Shown in pieces: positions 1 to 9,012 of a DNA stretch of 64,000 nt. Position numbers and translations under genes: made by a program. Each line of letters starts with the position of its first letter. Position 1 is the stretch's first letter. This stretch comes from Shinella zoogloeoides (GTDB taxonomy: Bacteria; Pseudomonadota; Alphaproteobacteria; Rhizobiales; Rhizobiaceae): positions 124,001 through 188,000 of the forward strand of contig NZ_QNUJ01000009.1 in NCBI RefSeq assembly GCF_003574625.1, written 5' to 3'. Below the pieces are notes generated by a model, which made no database searches, had not been told where the DNA came from, and was given only the letters and a program-made list of their open reading frames with translations.

Positions 1-1111
1 TGCCGACGAGGGCGGCGCCGAGGATGCCGGCCATGACGAGATAGGGATTGGCGTCCGCGCCGGCGACGCGATGCTCGATGCGCCGCGCCTTGTTGTTGCC
101 GCCGGGAATGCGGATCGCCGCCGTGCGGTTCTCGTAGCCCCAGGAGATCGAGGTCGGCGCATGGGTGTCGGGGCGCAGGCGCCGGTAGGAATTGTAGTGC
201 GGGGCGAAGAGCAGGGTCGATTCCGCCATGCCGCGCGTCAGGCCCGCGACCGCATGCTTCATAATCGCCGATCCCTCGGCGGTGCCGTCGTCGAAGACAT
301 TGTTGCCGTCCTCGTCGATCACGCTGAAATGCATGTGCATGCCGCTGCCCGAGCGCATGCCGTAGGGCTTGGCCATGAAGGTGGCGGCAAAGCCGTGCTT
401 GCGCGCGACGCCCTTGATGATGCGCTTGAAGAACAGCGCGTCGTCCGCCGCCTTCAGCGGGTCGTCGGAATGGATGAGGTTGATCTCGAACTGGCCGATG
501 CCGTTTTCGGCGACCGCCGAATCCGCCGGTACGTTCTGCCGCTCGCATTCCGCATAGACGTCGGAGAAGAACTGGCCGAAATCGTCCAGCTCGTCGATGG
601 AGAGGATGGCGTCGGAATCGAGACGCTTGCCGGTATAGGGCGAGATCGGCGGCTCGGCATGGTCCGGCTCGGCGTCGATCAGGTAGAATTCCATCTCCGA
701 GGCGACGACCGGGCGAAGGCCGAGCTCGTGATACTGCCGCACGATATGGGCGAGCGCCTGGCGCGGGTCGGCGAGGAAGGGATCGCCGTTCTCCTTGAAC
801 AGCCAGAGCGGCACGACGGCGGACGGCTTCAGCGTCCAGCTGACGGGCAGCGCGCCGCGGCCGGTCGCCGCGCAGATGCCGTCCATGTCCCCCGAGGCGA
901 AGACATGGCTGGAGCCGACGATGTCCTCACCCCACACGTCGACGCCGACGATGGAGAGCGGCATGCGGATTCCGCCTTTCAGCACCTTCTCCGCCTGCCC
1001 GACGGGAACGCGCTTGCCCCGCAGGATGCCGTTGAGGTCGCAGACGACGGCCTGGATGCTTTCCACGCCATCGGCATTGATCAGCCATTCGGAGTCTTCG
1101 TTGAACGTCAT
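1..1111 (-). CDS. Glutamine synthetase family protein, PuuA-like (3' end cut by window)
   Basis: Reading the reverse strand from the ATG at 1111 gives about 370 codons with no stop before the window edge, so the C-terminus is missing. The product starts MTFNEDSEWL and has the class-I glutamine synthetase layout: N-terminal beta-grasp, then catalytic segments SEMEFYLID, ENGIGQFEINL and GMHMHFS, and the ATP-site segment ending NRTAAIRIPGG. Family knowledge places such short paralogues (about 450 aa) as gamma-glutamylputrescine synthetases or related gamma-glutamyl-amine ligases rather than ammonia-assimilating GlnA. It is divergent from a GntR regulator and a DadA-like FAD oxidase, which fits polyamine or amine catabolism. 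The exact amine is not visible. The family call is firm; PuuA as substrate-level function is inference. Confidence 0.85.
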   Translation of the reverse strand, partial: MTFNEDSEWLINADGVESIQAVVCDLNGILRGKRVPVGQAEKVLKGGIRMPLSIVGVDVWGEDIVGSSHVFASGDMDGICAATGRGALPVSWTLKPSAVVPLWLFKENGDPFLADPRQALAHIVRQYHELGLRPVVASEMEFYLIDAEPDHAEPPISPYTGKRLDSDAILSIDELDDFGQFFSDVYAECERQNVPADSAVAENGIGQFEINLIHSDDPLKAADDALFFKRIIKGVARKHGFAATFMAKPYGMRSGSGMHMHFSVIDEDGNNVFDDGTAEGSAIMKHAVAGLTRGMAESTLLFAPHYNSYRRLRPDTHAPTSISWGYENRTAAIRIPGGNNKARRIEHRVAGADANPYLVMAGILGAALVG

Positions 1112-1125
1112 GATCCCCTATCCAT

Positions 1126-1151
1126 ATCACATAATTATTTTTGTGATCACA
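1126..1151. promoter_or_regulatory. Candidate GntR operator in the divergent intergenic region
   Basis: AT-rich DNA between the PuuA-like gene and the GntR gene contains ATCACA (1126-1131) and TGTGAT (1142-1147) as an inverted repeat with a 10-bp gap. The second arm runs into the perfect 10-bp palindrome TGTGATCACA (1142-1151). GntR regulators with FCD domains usually bind short palindromes in such divergent promoters. The symmetry is seen directly; the regulator assignment is inference. Confidence 0.5.
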
Positions 1152-1248
1152 TTTTGCAGATATGCACACTTTCTTGTCGCCGGTCAAGCTGCTAGAACCT
1201 GTCACAAAGGCAGGGCAGCACGCCATAGCCTGTCACAGGAGGGATGGA

Positions 1249-1944
1249 TTGGGCAACTTGGCGCTTGAGCCGCTGGCACGGCCGGAAGGCATGACGACGC
1301 ATGAATATGCGCATCGGCGCCTGCGCCAGGCGATCATGGTGGGCTCGATCCGGCCGGGGGAATCGCTGACGATCCGCGGCATCGCCGAAGCCATGGAATC
1401 GAGCCCGACGCCGGTGCGCGAGGCCTTGCGCCGCCTTTCCTCAGAGGGAGCGCTGCGCGTTCTCGACAATCGCCGCATCATGGTGCCGCGCATGACGGCC
1501 GACCGTTTCGGCGAACTCGTCGCGCTGCGCGCCATGCTGGAGCAGCACGCCGCCCGCAGGGCCGTACCGCATATCACCGAGCGTTGCATCGACCGGCTCG
1601 CCGAGATCGACAAGGCGCAGGACGAGGCGATTTCCCGCAAGGACAAGGCGACGGCGCTGCTGCTGAACCAGGAATTCCATCGCACGCTCTATACCGCCAA
1701 TCCCGAGCAGGTGATCATGCCGATGGTGGAGAGCGTCTGGCTGCAGCTCGGCCCCTTCCTCGGCATCGCCATGGAGCATGTCGCCCAGCTCTATTTCGTC
1801 GACCGCCACCAGGAGGCGATCGCGGCGCTGCGCAAGCGCGACGAGGATGCGGTTGCCGCCGCCATCAAGGCCGACATTTCCGAAGGGATCGGCGGTTTCG
1901 AGCGCTCGGCCATCGAGAACCTGCTGCGGCTTGCCGGCCAATAG
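1249..1944 (+). CDS. GntR family transcriptional regulator (FadR/FCD subfamily)
   Basis: The 231-residue product has an N-terminal winged helix (TTHEYAHRRLRQAIMVG, then a recognition-helix region around SSPTPVREALRRL) and an all-helical C-terminal ligand-binding FCD-type domain with the conserved EFHRTLY segment. I chose the TTG at 1249 because AGGAGG (1237-1242) lies six bases upstream; the in-frame ATG at 1162 lacks such a site and overlaps the divergent promoter, and the ATG at 1291 would start just before the DNA-binding domain. It probably controls the divergent glutamine-synthetase-like gene and the downstream FAD oxidase. The ligand is unknown. Confidence 0.88.
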   Translation: MGNLALEPLARPEGMTTHEYAHRRLRQAIMVGSIRPGESLTIRGIAEAMESSPTPVREALRRLSSEGALRVLDNRRIMVPRMTADRFGELVALRAMLEQHAARRAVPHITERCIDRLAEIDKAQDEAISRKDKATALLLNQEFHRTLYTANPEQVIMPMVESVWLQLGPFLGIAMEHVAQLYFVDRHQEAIAALRKRDEDAVAAAIKADISEGIGGFERSAIENLLRLAGQ

Positions 1945-2009
1945 CCTGCACGGCTGTTGCCTTGCCCGAGGCGTCGATGCATTGATGGGCAAGGTAGAAT
2001 CCTCGGGGC

Positions 2010-3269
2010 ATGCAGATGAAGACGGATGTCATTGTTCTCGGTGCGGGCGTGGTCGGCATTTCCACCGCGATCCACCTGGCGCGGCGCGGCAAGTCGGTTG
2101 TGCTGGTCGACCGCCGCGGGCCGGCGGAAGAGACTTCCTACGGCAATGCCGGCCTCATCCAGCGCGAGGGCGTCTATCCCTACGGTTTCCCGCATGATTT
2201 CGGCGCGCTCTTCCGCTATGCGCTGAACAACACGATCGACGCGCATTACCACCCCTCGGCGATCCCCGGCATCATCCCCTTCCTTGCCCGCTACTGGTGG
2301 CATTCCGGCTTCCGCCAGCACCAGAGCATCGCCCATCTCTATGCCCCGCTCATCGAACATTCGATCAGCGAGCATGCCGACCTGATCGCCGCCTCCGGCG
2401 CCGACGACCTCATCCGCAAGGACGGCTGGATGAAGGTTTTTCGCACGGAGAAAGAGCGGGACAAGGCCTATGCGGAAGCGGAGAAACTTTCGGCCAATTT
2501 CGGCGTCAACCACCAGAAGCTGACGACCGCCGAGGTCGCCGCCGCCGAGCCGCATATCCGCGCGGAGCTGACTGGAGGCCTGCGCTGGACCGATCCCTGG
2601 TCGATCCGCGATCCGCAGAGCCTGCTGAAGCGCTACCTCGCCTATTTCCAGTCGCTCGGCGGCATGCTGAAATCCGGCGACGCGGCGACCATCGAACATG
2701 TACTCGAAGGCGAGGGCTGGCGCATCGCCACGCCGGAAGGCCCGCTGGAGGCGAAGGACGTCGTCGTCGCGCTCGGCCCCTGGGCCGATACGGTGACGCG
2801 CAAGCTCGGCTACCACTTCCCGCTCGCCGTCAAGCGCGGCTACCACATGCACTACGGCGCGGAGGAAGGCGCGACGCTCAACAACTGGGTGCTCGACGCC
2901 GAGCGCGGCTATTTCCTCGCGCCCATGCTGCGCGGCATCCGCCTCACCACCGGCGCGGAATTTGCCCGGCGCGATGCGCGCAAGACCCCGGTCCAGCTTC
3001 GCCGCGCCGAAAAGGTCGCCCGCGACTTCTTCCCGCTCGCCGAACGCCGCGACGAGGAACCCTGGATGGGCGCCCGCCCGTGCACGCCGGACATGATGCC
3101 GATCATCGGCAAGGCCCCGCGCCACGTCGGCCTCTGGTTCGCCTTCGGCCACGCCCACCACGGCATGACCCTCGGCCCCATCACCGGCCGCGTCCTGGCG
3201 GAGAAGATGCTCGGCGAGCGGACGACGATCAATATCGGGCCGTACCGGCCGGAGCGGTTCATCGCCTGA
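2010..3269 (+). CDS. FAD-dependent oxidoreductase, D-amino acid dehydrogenase (DadA)-like
   Basis: A 419-residue DAO-fold flavoprotein. The dinucleotide-binding motif GAGVVGISTAIHLA follows the start at residues 9-22, and the C-terminal FAD contact region reads GARPCTPDMMPIIG, typical of DadA/glycine-oxidase relatives that deaminate amino acids or amines and pass electrons to O2 or the quinone pool. It lies 65 bp after the GntR gene on the same strand and near the PuuA-like ligase, so gamma-glutamylated amines or D-amino acids are plausible substrates. The start could be 2010 or the ATG two codons later; neither has a strong ribosome-binding site. Family is sure, substrate is not. Confidence 0.82.
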   Translation: MQMKTDVIVLGAGVVGISTAIHLARRGKSVVLVDRRGPAEETSYGNAGLIQREGVYPYGFPHDFGALFRYALNNTIDAHYHPSAIPGIIPFLARYWWHSGFRQHQSIAHLYAPLIEHSISEHADLIAASGADDLIRKDGWMKVFRTEKERDKAYAEAEKLSANFGVNHQKLTTAEVAAAEPHIRAELTGGLRWTDPWSIRDPQSLLKRYLAYFQSLGGMLKSGDAATIEHVLEGEGWRIATPEGPLEAKDVVVALGPWADTVTRKLGYHFPLAVKRGYHMHYGAEEGATLNNWVLDAERGYFLAPMLRGIRLTTGAEFARRDARKTPVQLRRAEKVARDFFPLAERRDEEPWMGARPCTPDMMPIIGKAPRHVGLWFAFGHAHHGMTLGPITGRVLAEKMLGERTTINIGPYRPERFIA

Positions 3270-3330
3270 AGGTGACGAGCCTTGCTTTGATTGAGCTTGG
3301 CCGCCTCGCTCTTCCCGCTCACCTCCTCGC

Positions 3331-3771
3331 CTACCGCCGGATCCGCGTCGACAGGATGATCGACGACAGCGTGCGCTCCACGCCGTCGATGGCACCGATG
3401 CGGTCGATCAGGTGGTCCAGCTCCGCAATCGACGTGGCCTCCACCACGGCGATGAGGTCGAAGCTGCCGCTGACCGAATGCAGCGTGCGCACCGCGGAAA
3501 TGGCGTGCAGGTCCGTCGTGATGCGGGCAAGGGTTTTCGGCGCGATGGTGATCAGCACGTGAGCCTTCACCATGCCGCTCTCATAGGCGTCGGACAGTTT
3601 GACGCCGTAGCCGGCGATCACGCCGTCGCGCTCCAGCCGGTCGATCTTGGCCTGCACGGTGGTGCGTGACAGGCCCAGCTTGCGGGCGATGGTGGCCGTC
3701 TGCTCGCGGGCGTTCTCGCTGAGGATGGCGAGGAGTTCGCGATCCTTGGGTCCTAACGTCGAAATGCTCAT
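3331..3771 (-). CDS. Lrp/AsnC family transcriptional regulator
   Basis: The 146-residue product has the classic Lrp layout: N-terminal helix-turn-helix (ELLAILSENAREQTATIARKL followed by the recognition helix around SRTTVQAKIDRLE) and a C-terminal RAM ligand-binding domain with HSVSGSFDLI. It is transcribed divergently from the lysine-dehydrogenase-like gene at 3884, the usual arrangement for an amino-acid-responsive activator and its target. Lysine or a pathway intermediate is the likely effector by context. Closest relatives would be BkdR/LysM-type specific regulators rather than global Lrp. Confidence 0.92.
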   Translation of the reverse strand: MSISTLGPKDRELLAILSENAREQTATIARKLGLSRTTVQAKIDRLERDGVIAGYGVKLSDAYESGMVKAHVLITIAPKTLARITTDLHAISAVRTLHSVSGSFDLIAVVEATSIAELDHLIDRIGAIDGVERTLSSIILSTRIRR

Positions 3772-3797
3772 TTTTACCGTCGTTCTGCCGATATCGA

Positions 3798-3812
3798 TGA
3801 CGCATTATGTCA
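3798..3812. promoter_or_regulatory. Candidate Lrp operator
   Basis: TGACGCATTATGTCA is an imperfect 15-bp palindrome (TGAC-N7-GTCA with an AT-rich centre) in the 112-bp divergent region between the Lrp gene and the lysine-dehydrogenase-like gene. Lrp-type regulators recognise such AT-centred palindromes. Only the symmetry is seen; binding is inferred. Confidence 0.4.
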
Positions 3813-3883
3813 GATGTGGCGCTTTAAATCGACAGTGCCCACCCTCAAAATAGGCGCATCAATTCATGCCGGAGGGTAATCAC

Positions 3884-4984
3884 ATGAAGGACATCGTCGT
3901 CATCGGCGCAGGCAAGATCGGCTCGACCATCGCGCGCATGCTGGCCCATAGCGGGGACTACCGCGTCACCGTCGCCGACCGCTCGGAAGACCAGCTGGCC
4001 GCCATCGAGCAGCACGAGGCTGTTTCGACCGCCGTCGTCGACATCGCCGACGCTGCCGCCATGAAGGCGCTGCTCACCGGCAAGTTCGCCGTTCTCTCGG
4101 CTGCCCCCTATCACCTGACGGTCGCGATCGCCGAAGCTGCCGCCGCTGCCGGCGTGCACTATCTCGACCTCACGGAAGACGTCGAATCCACCCGCCAGGT
4201 CAAGCGCATCGCCGAGAACGCCAAGACGGCCTTCATCCCGCAGTGCGGCCTCGCGCCGGGCTTCATCTCCATCGTCGCCAACGACCTCGCAAGCCGCTTC
4301 GACACGCTCGACAGCGTTCGCATGCGCGTCGGCGCCCTGCCGCAGTACCCGTCCAACGCTCTCAACTATAACCTGACCTGGAGCACGGACGGCGTCATCA
4401 ACGAATATATCGAGCCCTGCGAAGCCATCGTCGAAGGCGCGCTGATCGAGGTTCCGGCCCTTGAAGAGCGTGAAGAATTCTCGCTCGACGGCGTTACCTA
4501 CGAAGCCTTCAACACCTCGGGCGGCCTCGGCACGCTCTGCGAGACGCTGAAGGGCAAGGTTCGCACGCTGAACTACCGCACGATCCGCTATCCCGGCCAC
4601 GCCGCCATCATGAAGGCGCTGCTCAACGACCTCGGCCTGCGCCATCGTCGCGAAGTCCTGAAGGACATCTTCGAAAACGCCCTGCCGACCACCACGCAGG
4701 ACGTCGTGATCATCTTCGTGACCGTTTCCGGTCGCAAGGGTGGCCGCCTGATCCAGGAAACCTACGCCAACAAGGTCTACAGCGCTCCGGTCGCCGGCGC
4801 CCTGCACTCGGCCATCCAGATCACGACGGCAGGTTCGATCTGCGCCGTGCTCGACATGCTGGCTGACGGCTCGCTGCGCGCCGAAGGCTTCGTCCGCCAG
4901 GAAGAAATCGCCCTCGACGCCTTCCTCGCCAACCGCTTCGGCCACTACTACGCCCAGGAAAACCGCGGCGCGCACGCCGCCTGA
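3884..4984 (+). CDS. Saccharopine dehydrogenase-fold enzyme, probable L-lysine 6-dehydrogenase
   Basis: A 366-residue Rossmann-fold protein with GAGKIG at residues 8-13 and the saccharopine-dehydrogenase family core (VLSAAPYH, then GVHYLDLTED, then CGLAPGF). The start is the ATG at 3884, preceded by GGAGGG; an in-frame upstream ATG at 3866 lacks this. Single-domain proteins of this length with NALNYNLTWSTDG resemble NAD-dependent L-lysine 6-dehydrogenases, which oxidise lysine to 2-aminoadipate semialdehyde that cyclises to piperideine-6-carboxylate. The adjacent ALDH7-type dehydrogenase, aminotransferase, HglS and hydroxyglutarate dehydrogenase would carry the product to 2-oxoglutarate. Alternative: a saccharopine dehydrogenase whose lysine-ketoglutarate reductase partner lies elsewhere. 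Confidence 0.78.
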   Translation: MKDIVVIGAGKIGSTIARMLAHSGDYRVTVADRSEDQLAAIEQHEAVSTAVVDIADAAAMKALLTGKFAVLSAAPYHLTVAIAEAAAAAGVHYLDLTEDVESTRQVKRIAENAKTAFIPQCGLAPGFISIVANDLASRFDTLDSVRMRVGALPQYPSNALNYNLTWSTDGVINEYIEPCEAIVEGALIEVPALEEREEFSLDGVTYEAFNTSGGLGTLCETLKGKVRTLNYRTIRYPGHAAIMKALLNDLGLRHRREVLKDIFENALPTTTQDVVIIFVTVSGRKGGRLIQETYANKVYSAPVAGALHSAIQITTAGSICAVLDMLADGSLRAEGFVRQEEIALDAFLANRFGHYYAQENRGAHAA

Positions 4985-5002
4985 TTTTCCCGACTTCTTC
5001 AA

Positions 5003-5027
5003 CGCCCCGGCCAGACCGGGGCGTTTT
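5003..5027 (+). terminator. Rho-independent terminator after the lysine dehydrogenase gene
   Basis: CGCCCCGG (5003-5010) and CCGGGGCG (5016-5023) form an 8-bp perfect stem with a 5-nt loop, followed by TTTT. It lies 18 bp past the stop codon. Confidence 0.85.
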
Positions 5028-5088
5028 CGCATCGTGGCCCGGCCGCGGGGAAGAGAGAACGCCAGCAAGGCGCGAACAGATAAAAATG

Positions 5089-5109
5089 GGGCCTCTTCGA
5101 GGCCCTTTT
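5089..5109. terminator. Bidirectional terminator between converging genes
   Basis: GGGCCTC (5089-5095), a TTC loop and GAGGCCC (5099-5105), with T-runs on both sides (TTTT on the plus strand, an A-rich flank at 5081-5086 giving Ts on the minus strand). It can end transcripts from the lysine dehydrogenase and from the MerR-like gene. Confidence 0.75.
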
Positions 5110-5118
5110 CTTTTGCAA

Positions 5119-6078
5119 TCAGGCAGCGCTCGGCCGAAAGGCGATCACGCCCTCCGTCCGCGACCGCACGGCCGGCGTGGCAACGCATGTCGCGACCGCC
5201 TCGTAGCCCCGCGCGCCCTTGTGGGGCGCTACGACCATCGGCACGTCGTGATTGGCCGGGCAGTAGAGGATGGTTTCGTCCGCCGAAGTATCCGAAAGGT
5301 CGAGGATCGACGAGGAGCGCGTGAGCAGGAATAGCGGGCGTTTCCCGAAAGGCCGGCTTCGCAGGTAGCGCCGTAGCACCTGCTGTGTGGCCTGATCCAG
5401 CCCCTGCTCGACCATATCGATGACAAGGGCCGCCGCCTGCGAGGCTTCGATGGCGAGTATCAACGCCGTCACGGCCGGCGAGAGGTTTGCGCCCTGCTCG
5501 ACAAGCCGGCGAAGATGGCTGTCGCTTCGCGCCTGCACTGCCGCGTCGCTGTCCGCCAGCCGCTCCAGACCGATAAAGGCAGCATCCGGCAAGGCTTCGG
5601 CAATCGCCTGCGCCAGCCGCGTCTTGCCGCTTCCCAGGGGGCCGGTGATGTAGGTGACAGGCGTGATGGCCGGAAGTTCGAACCGCTCGCCGCCCCAGGG
5701 CCATGGCAATTCCAGCGAAATCGTCCTCTCCGCCACCGATACCGTTTGCTTTCGCACCGCCTCCACGGATCGCACGGTCTCGGCCAGATTATCGAGCTGG
5801 CGTTCGAGGCCGGCCTGATGGGCGGCGAGCGCCGCGGCGAGATTGTCGCCACCGGCTGACAGGACGGCCTTGATCTGGGCGAGGCCCATCCCGAGCCGTC
5901 GCAAGGCGGCGACTTCCCTTGCGCGGGCCAGTTCGGACGGACCGTATATCCGCCAGCCGGCGGCCGTGCGCAGCGGCGCCAGAAATCCATTCTGCTCGTA
6001 GAGCCGGAGAGCCTTGGCCGAGACGCCGAGTTCCCTTGCCGCCTCGGCAGCGGTCAGATGAAGGCCGGACCTGCGCAC
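5119..6078 (-). CDS. MerR-type HTH fused to a P-loop NTPase-like domain
   Basis: The 319-residue protein begins with a MerR winged helix (residues about 8-75: LTAAEAARELGVSAKALRLYE ending GWRIYGPSELARA), then a helical linker (85-120), then a domain with Walker A GPLGSGKT at 146-153 and a Walker-B-like AALVIDMVEQGLD at 216-228, followed by LFLLTRSS. Usual MerR regulators are 110-280 aa and carry a small-molecule domain, so a C-terminal P-loop is unusual. The GTG start at 6078 has GGGAGG six bases upstream. It sits alone on the reverse strand inside the lysine catabolic block, transcribed toward the lysine dehydrogenase. What it regulates is unknown; nucleotide-dependent control is inference. 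Confidence 0.8.
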   Translation of the reverse strand: MRRSGLHLTAAEAARELGVSAKALRLYEQNGFLAPLRTAAGWRIYGPSELARAREVAALRRLGMGLAQIKAVLSAGGDNLAAALAAHQAGLERQLDNLAETVRSVEAVRKQTVSVAERTISLELPWPWGGERFELPAITPVTYITGPLGSGKTRLAQAIAEALPDAAFIGLERLADSDAAVQARSDSHLRRLVEQGANLSPAVTALILAIEASQAAALVIDMVEQGLDQATQQVLRRYLRSRPFGKRPLFLLTRSSSILDLSDTSADETILYCPANHDVPMVVAPHKGARGYEAVATCVATPAVRSRTEGVIAFRPSAA

Positions 6079-6160
6079 GAATCACCTCCCTGTCGTTCAC
6101 CATCCTCTTATGCGGCCGGCCCCCGGGGCCGGGTCAAGCAGACGTTTCGGCAAAGAAAAA

Positions 6161-6185
6161 CCCGCCGCAAGCTGGCTGCGGCGGG
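6161..6185 (-). terminator. Rho-independent terminator of the lysine catabolic operon
   Basis: On the minus strand CCCGCCGCA and TGCGGCGGG (6177-6185 and 6161-6169) form a 9-bp stem with a 7-nt loop, followed by TTTTT (6156-6160). It lies just after the aminotransferase stop. Confidence 0.85.
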
Positions 6186-6211
6186 TCGAAAAGGCGAGGT
6201 GCGTGGGCTGC

Positions 6212-7450
<1,239 letters not shown>

Positions 7451-7466
7451 TTACTCGATGTCGCCG

Positions 7467-8990
7467 TTATTCGATATCAAAGGAGACGCCCTGGGCGAGC
7501 GGCAGTGCCTTCGAGTAGTTCACCGTGTTGGTGGCGCGGCGCATGTAGGCCTTCCAGGCGTCGGAGCCGGATTCGCGGCCGCCGCCGGTTTCCTTCTCGC
7601 CGCCGAATGCGCCGCCGATTTCAGCGCCCGAGGTGCCGATGTTGACGTTCGCGATGCCGCAGTCCGAACCGTCGGCCGACAGGAAGCGCTCGGCTTCCTG
7701 GACGTTGAGCGTGAAGATCGACGAGGAGAGACCGGCCGAAACGGCATTGTGGTCTTCCAGCACGGCTTCGAAGTCGGAATACTTCATGACGTAGAGGATC
7801 GGCGCGAAGGTTTCTTCGAGAACCGGGCCGGCCTGCTTCGGCATTTCGACAATGGCGGGCTTGACGTAGTAGGCCGTGTCCTTGCCGGCTTCGGCAACGC
7901 GCTCGCCGCCGGTGACGGAACCGCCCTCGGCCTTGGCCGCTGCGATTGCCTTCTGCATGCCGTCGAAGGCCTGCTTGTCGACCAGCGGGCCGACGAGAGC
8001 GGAGGTTTCCAGCGGGTTGCCGACGGAAACGCTGGTGTAAGCCTTCTTCAGGCGCGGAACGAGCTGGTCGTAGACGCTGTCATGCACGAAGAGGCGGCGC
8101 AGCGTCGTGCAGCGCTGGCCGGCGGTGCCCATGGCGCCGAAGGCAATCGCGCGCAGCGCCATGTCGAGGTCGGCCGAGGGGCAGACGATGCCGGCATTGT
8201 TGCCGCCGAGCTCGAGGATCGAGCGGGCGAAACGCTTGGCGAGACGCGGGCCGACTTCCTTGCCCATGCGGGTGGAGCCGGTGGCCGAGACGAGCGCGAC
8301 CTTGTGGTTGTCGACGAGGGCTTCGCCGATGGTGCGGTCGCCGATGAGAACCTGCGACAGGTTCGCCGGGGCGTCGCCGAAGCGGGCAAGCGCGCGCTCG
8401 AAGATCGCCTGGCAGGCCAGCGCCGTCAGCGGGGTCTTTTCAGAGGGCTTCCAGACGATGGAATTGCCGGCGACGAGCGCCAGAGCCGCGTTCCACGACC
8501 AGACGGCGACCGGGAAGTTGAAGGCCGAGATGATGCCGACGACGCCGAGCGGGTGCCAGGTTTCCATCATGCGGTGGCCGGGACGCTCGGTGGCGATCGT
8601 CAGGCCGTAGAGCTGGCGGGAGAGACCGACGGCGAAATCGCAGATGTCGATCATTTCCTGCACTTCGCCGAGGCCTTCGGAGTTGATCTTGCCGGCTTCG
8701 ATGGAGACGAGGCGGCCGAGATCGGCCTTGGAGGCGCGCAGCTCTTCACCGAGCAGGCGGACGAGTTCGCCGCGCTTGGGAGCCGGAACGAGACGCCAGG
8801 CTTTGAAGGCTTCGTGGGCGGCGTCGATCGCCTTGTTCGTCTCGGCGGCGGAGACGGTCTTCAGCTTGCCGATCTCCTCGCCGCTGACCGGGCTGAAGGA
8901 GGCCATGTCGCCACCCTGCCAGGCCGCGCGGGCAACGCCCAGCTTGTCGAGAAGGGCTGCGGTTTCGGTTTTCACGTCGACTTTCGTCAT
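7467..8990 (-). CDS. amaB: ALDH7-family aldehyde dehydrogenase (piperideine-6-carboxylate/2-aminoadipate semialdehyde dehydrogenase)
   Basis: The 507-residue protein carries the NAD aldehyde dehydrogenase core: FNFPVAVWSWN, the glutamate motif LELGGNNAGIV and the catalytic cysteine segment GTAGQRCTTLRRLFVH. GQRCTTLRRL is a hallmark of ALDH7A1/AmaB, the antiquitin group that oxidises 2-aminoadipate semialdehyde (in equilibrium with piperideine-6-carboxylate) to 2-aminoadipate. Its position between the aminotransferase and the hydroxyglutarate dehydrogenase matches lysine catabolism. Family call is strong; the gene name follows the Pseudomonas enzyme by inference. Confidence 0.88.
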   Translation of the reverse strand: MTKVDVKTETAALLDKLGVARAAWQGGDMASFSPVSGEEIGKLKTVSAAETNKAIDAAHEAFKAWRLVPAPKRGELVRLLGEELRASKADLGRLVSIEAGKINSEGLGEVQEMIDICDFAVGLSRQLYGLTIATERPGHRMMETWHPLGVVGIISAFNFPVAVWSWNAALALVAGNSIVWKPSEKTPLTALACQAIFERALARFGDAPANLSQVLIGDRTIGEALVDNHKVALVSATGSTRMGKEVGPRLAKRFARSILELGGNNAGIVCPSADLDMALRAIAFGAMGTAGQRCTTLRRLFVHDSVYDQLVPRLKKAYTSVSVGNPLETSALVGPLVDKQAFDGMQKAIAAAKAEGGSVTGGERVAEAGKDTAYYVKPAIVEMPKQAGPVLEETFAPILYVMKYSDFEAVLEDHNAVSAGLSSSIFTLNVQEAERFLSADGSDCGIANVNIGTSGAEIGGAFGGEKETGGGRESGSDAWKAYMRRATNTVNYSKALPLAQGVSFDIE

Positions 8991-9012
8991 CGGGTATCTC
9001 CCTGGTTGTCTC

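Noticed and set aside
71-1195. 374-codon plus-strand frame at the left edge
   Set aside because: It is exactly antisense to the glutamine synthetase family gene, whose motifs are clear on the minus strand; the plus frame shows no family motif.
1791-3395. 534-codon minus-strand frame over the DadA-like gene
   Set aside because: Antisense shadow: low-complexity Arg/Ala/Gly-rich translation, no domain, and the plus-strand flavoprotein is unmistakable.
3845-5704. 619-codon minus-strand frame over the lysine dehydrogenase gene
   Set aside because: Antisense to a well-supported gene and crossing two terminators; translation is compositionally biased without motifs.
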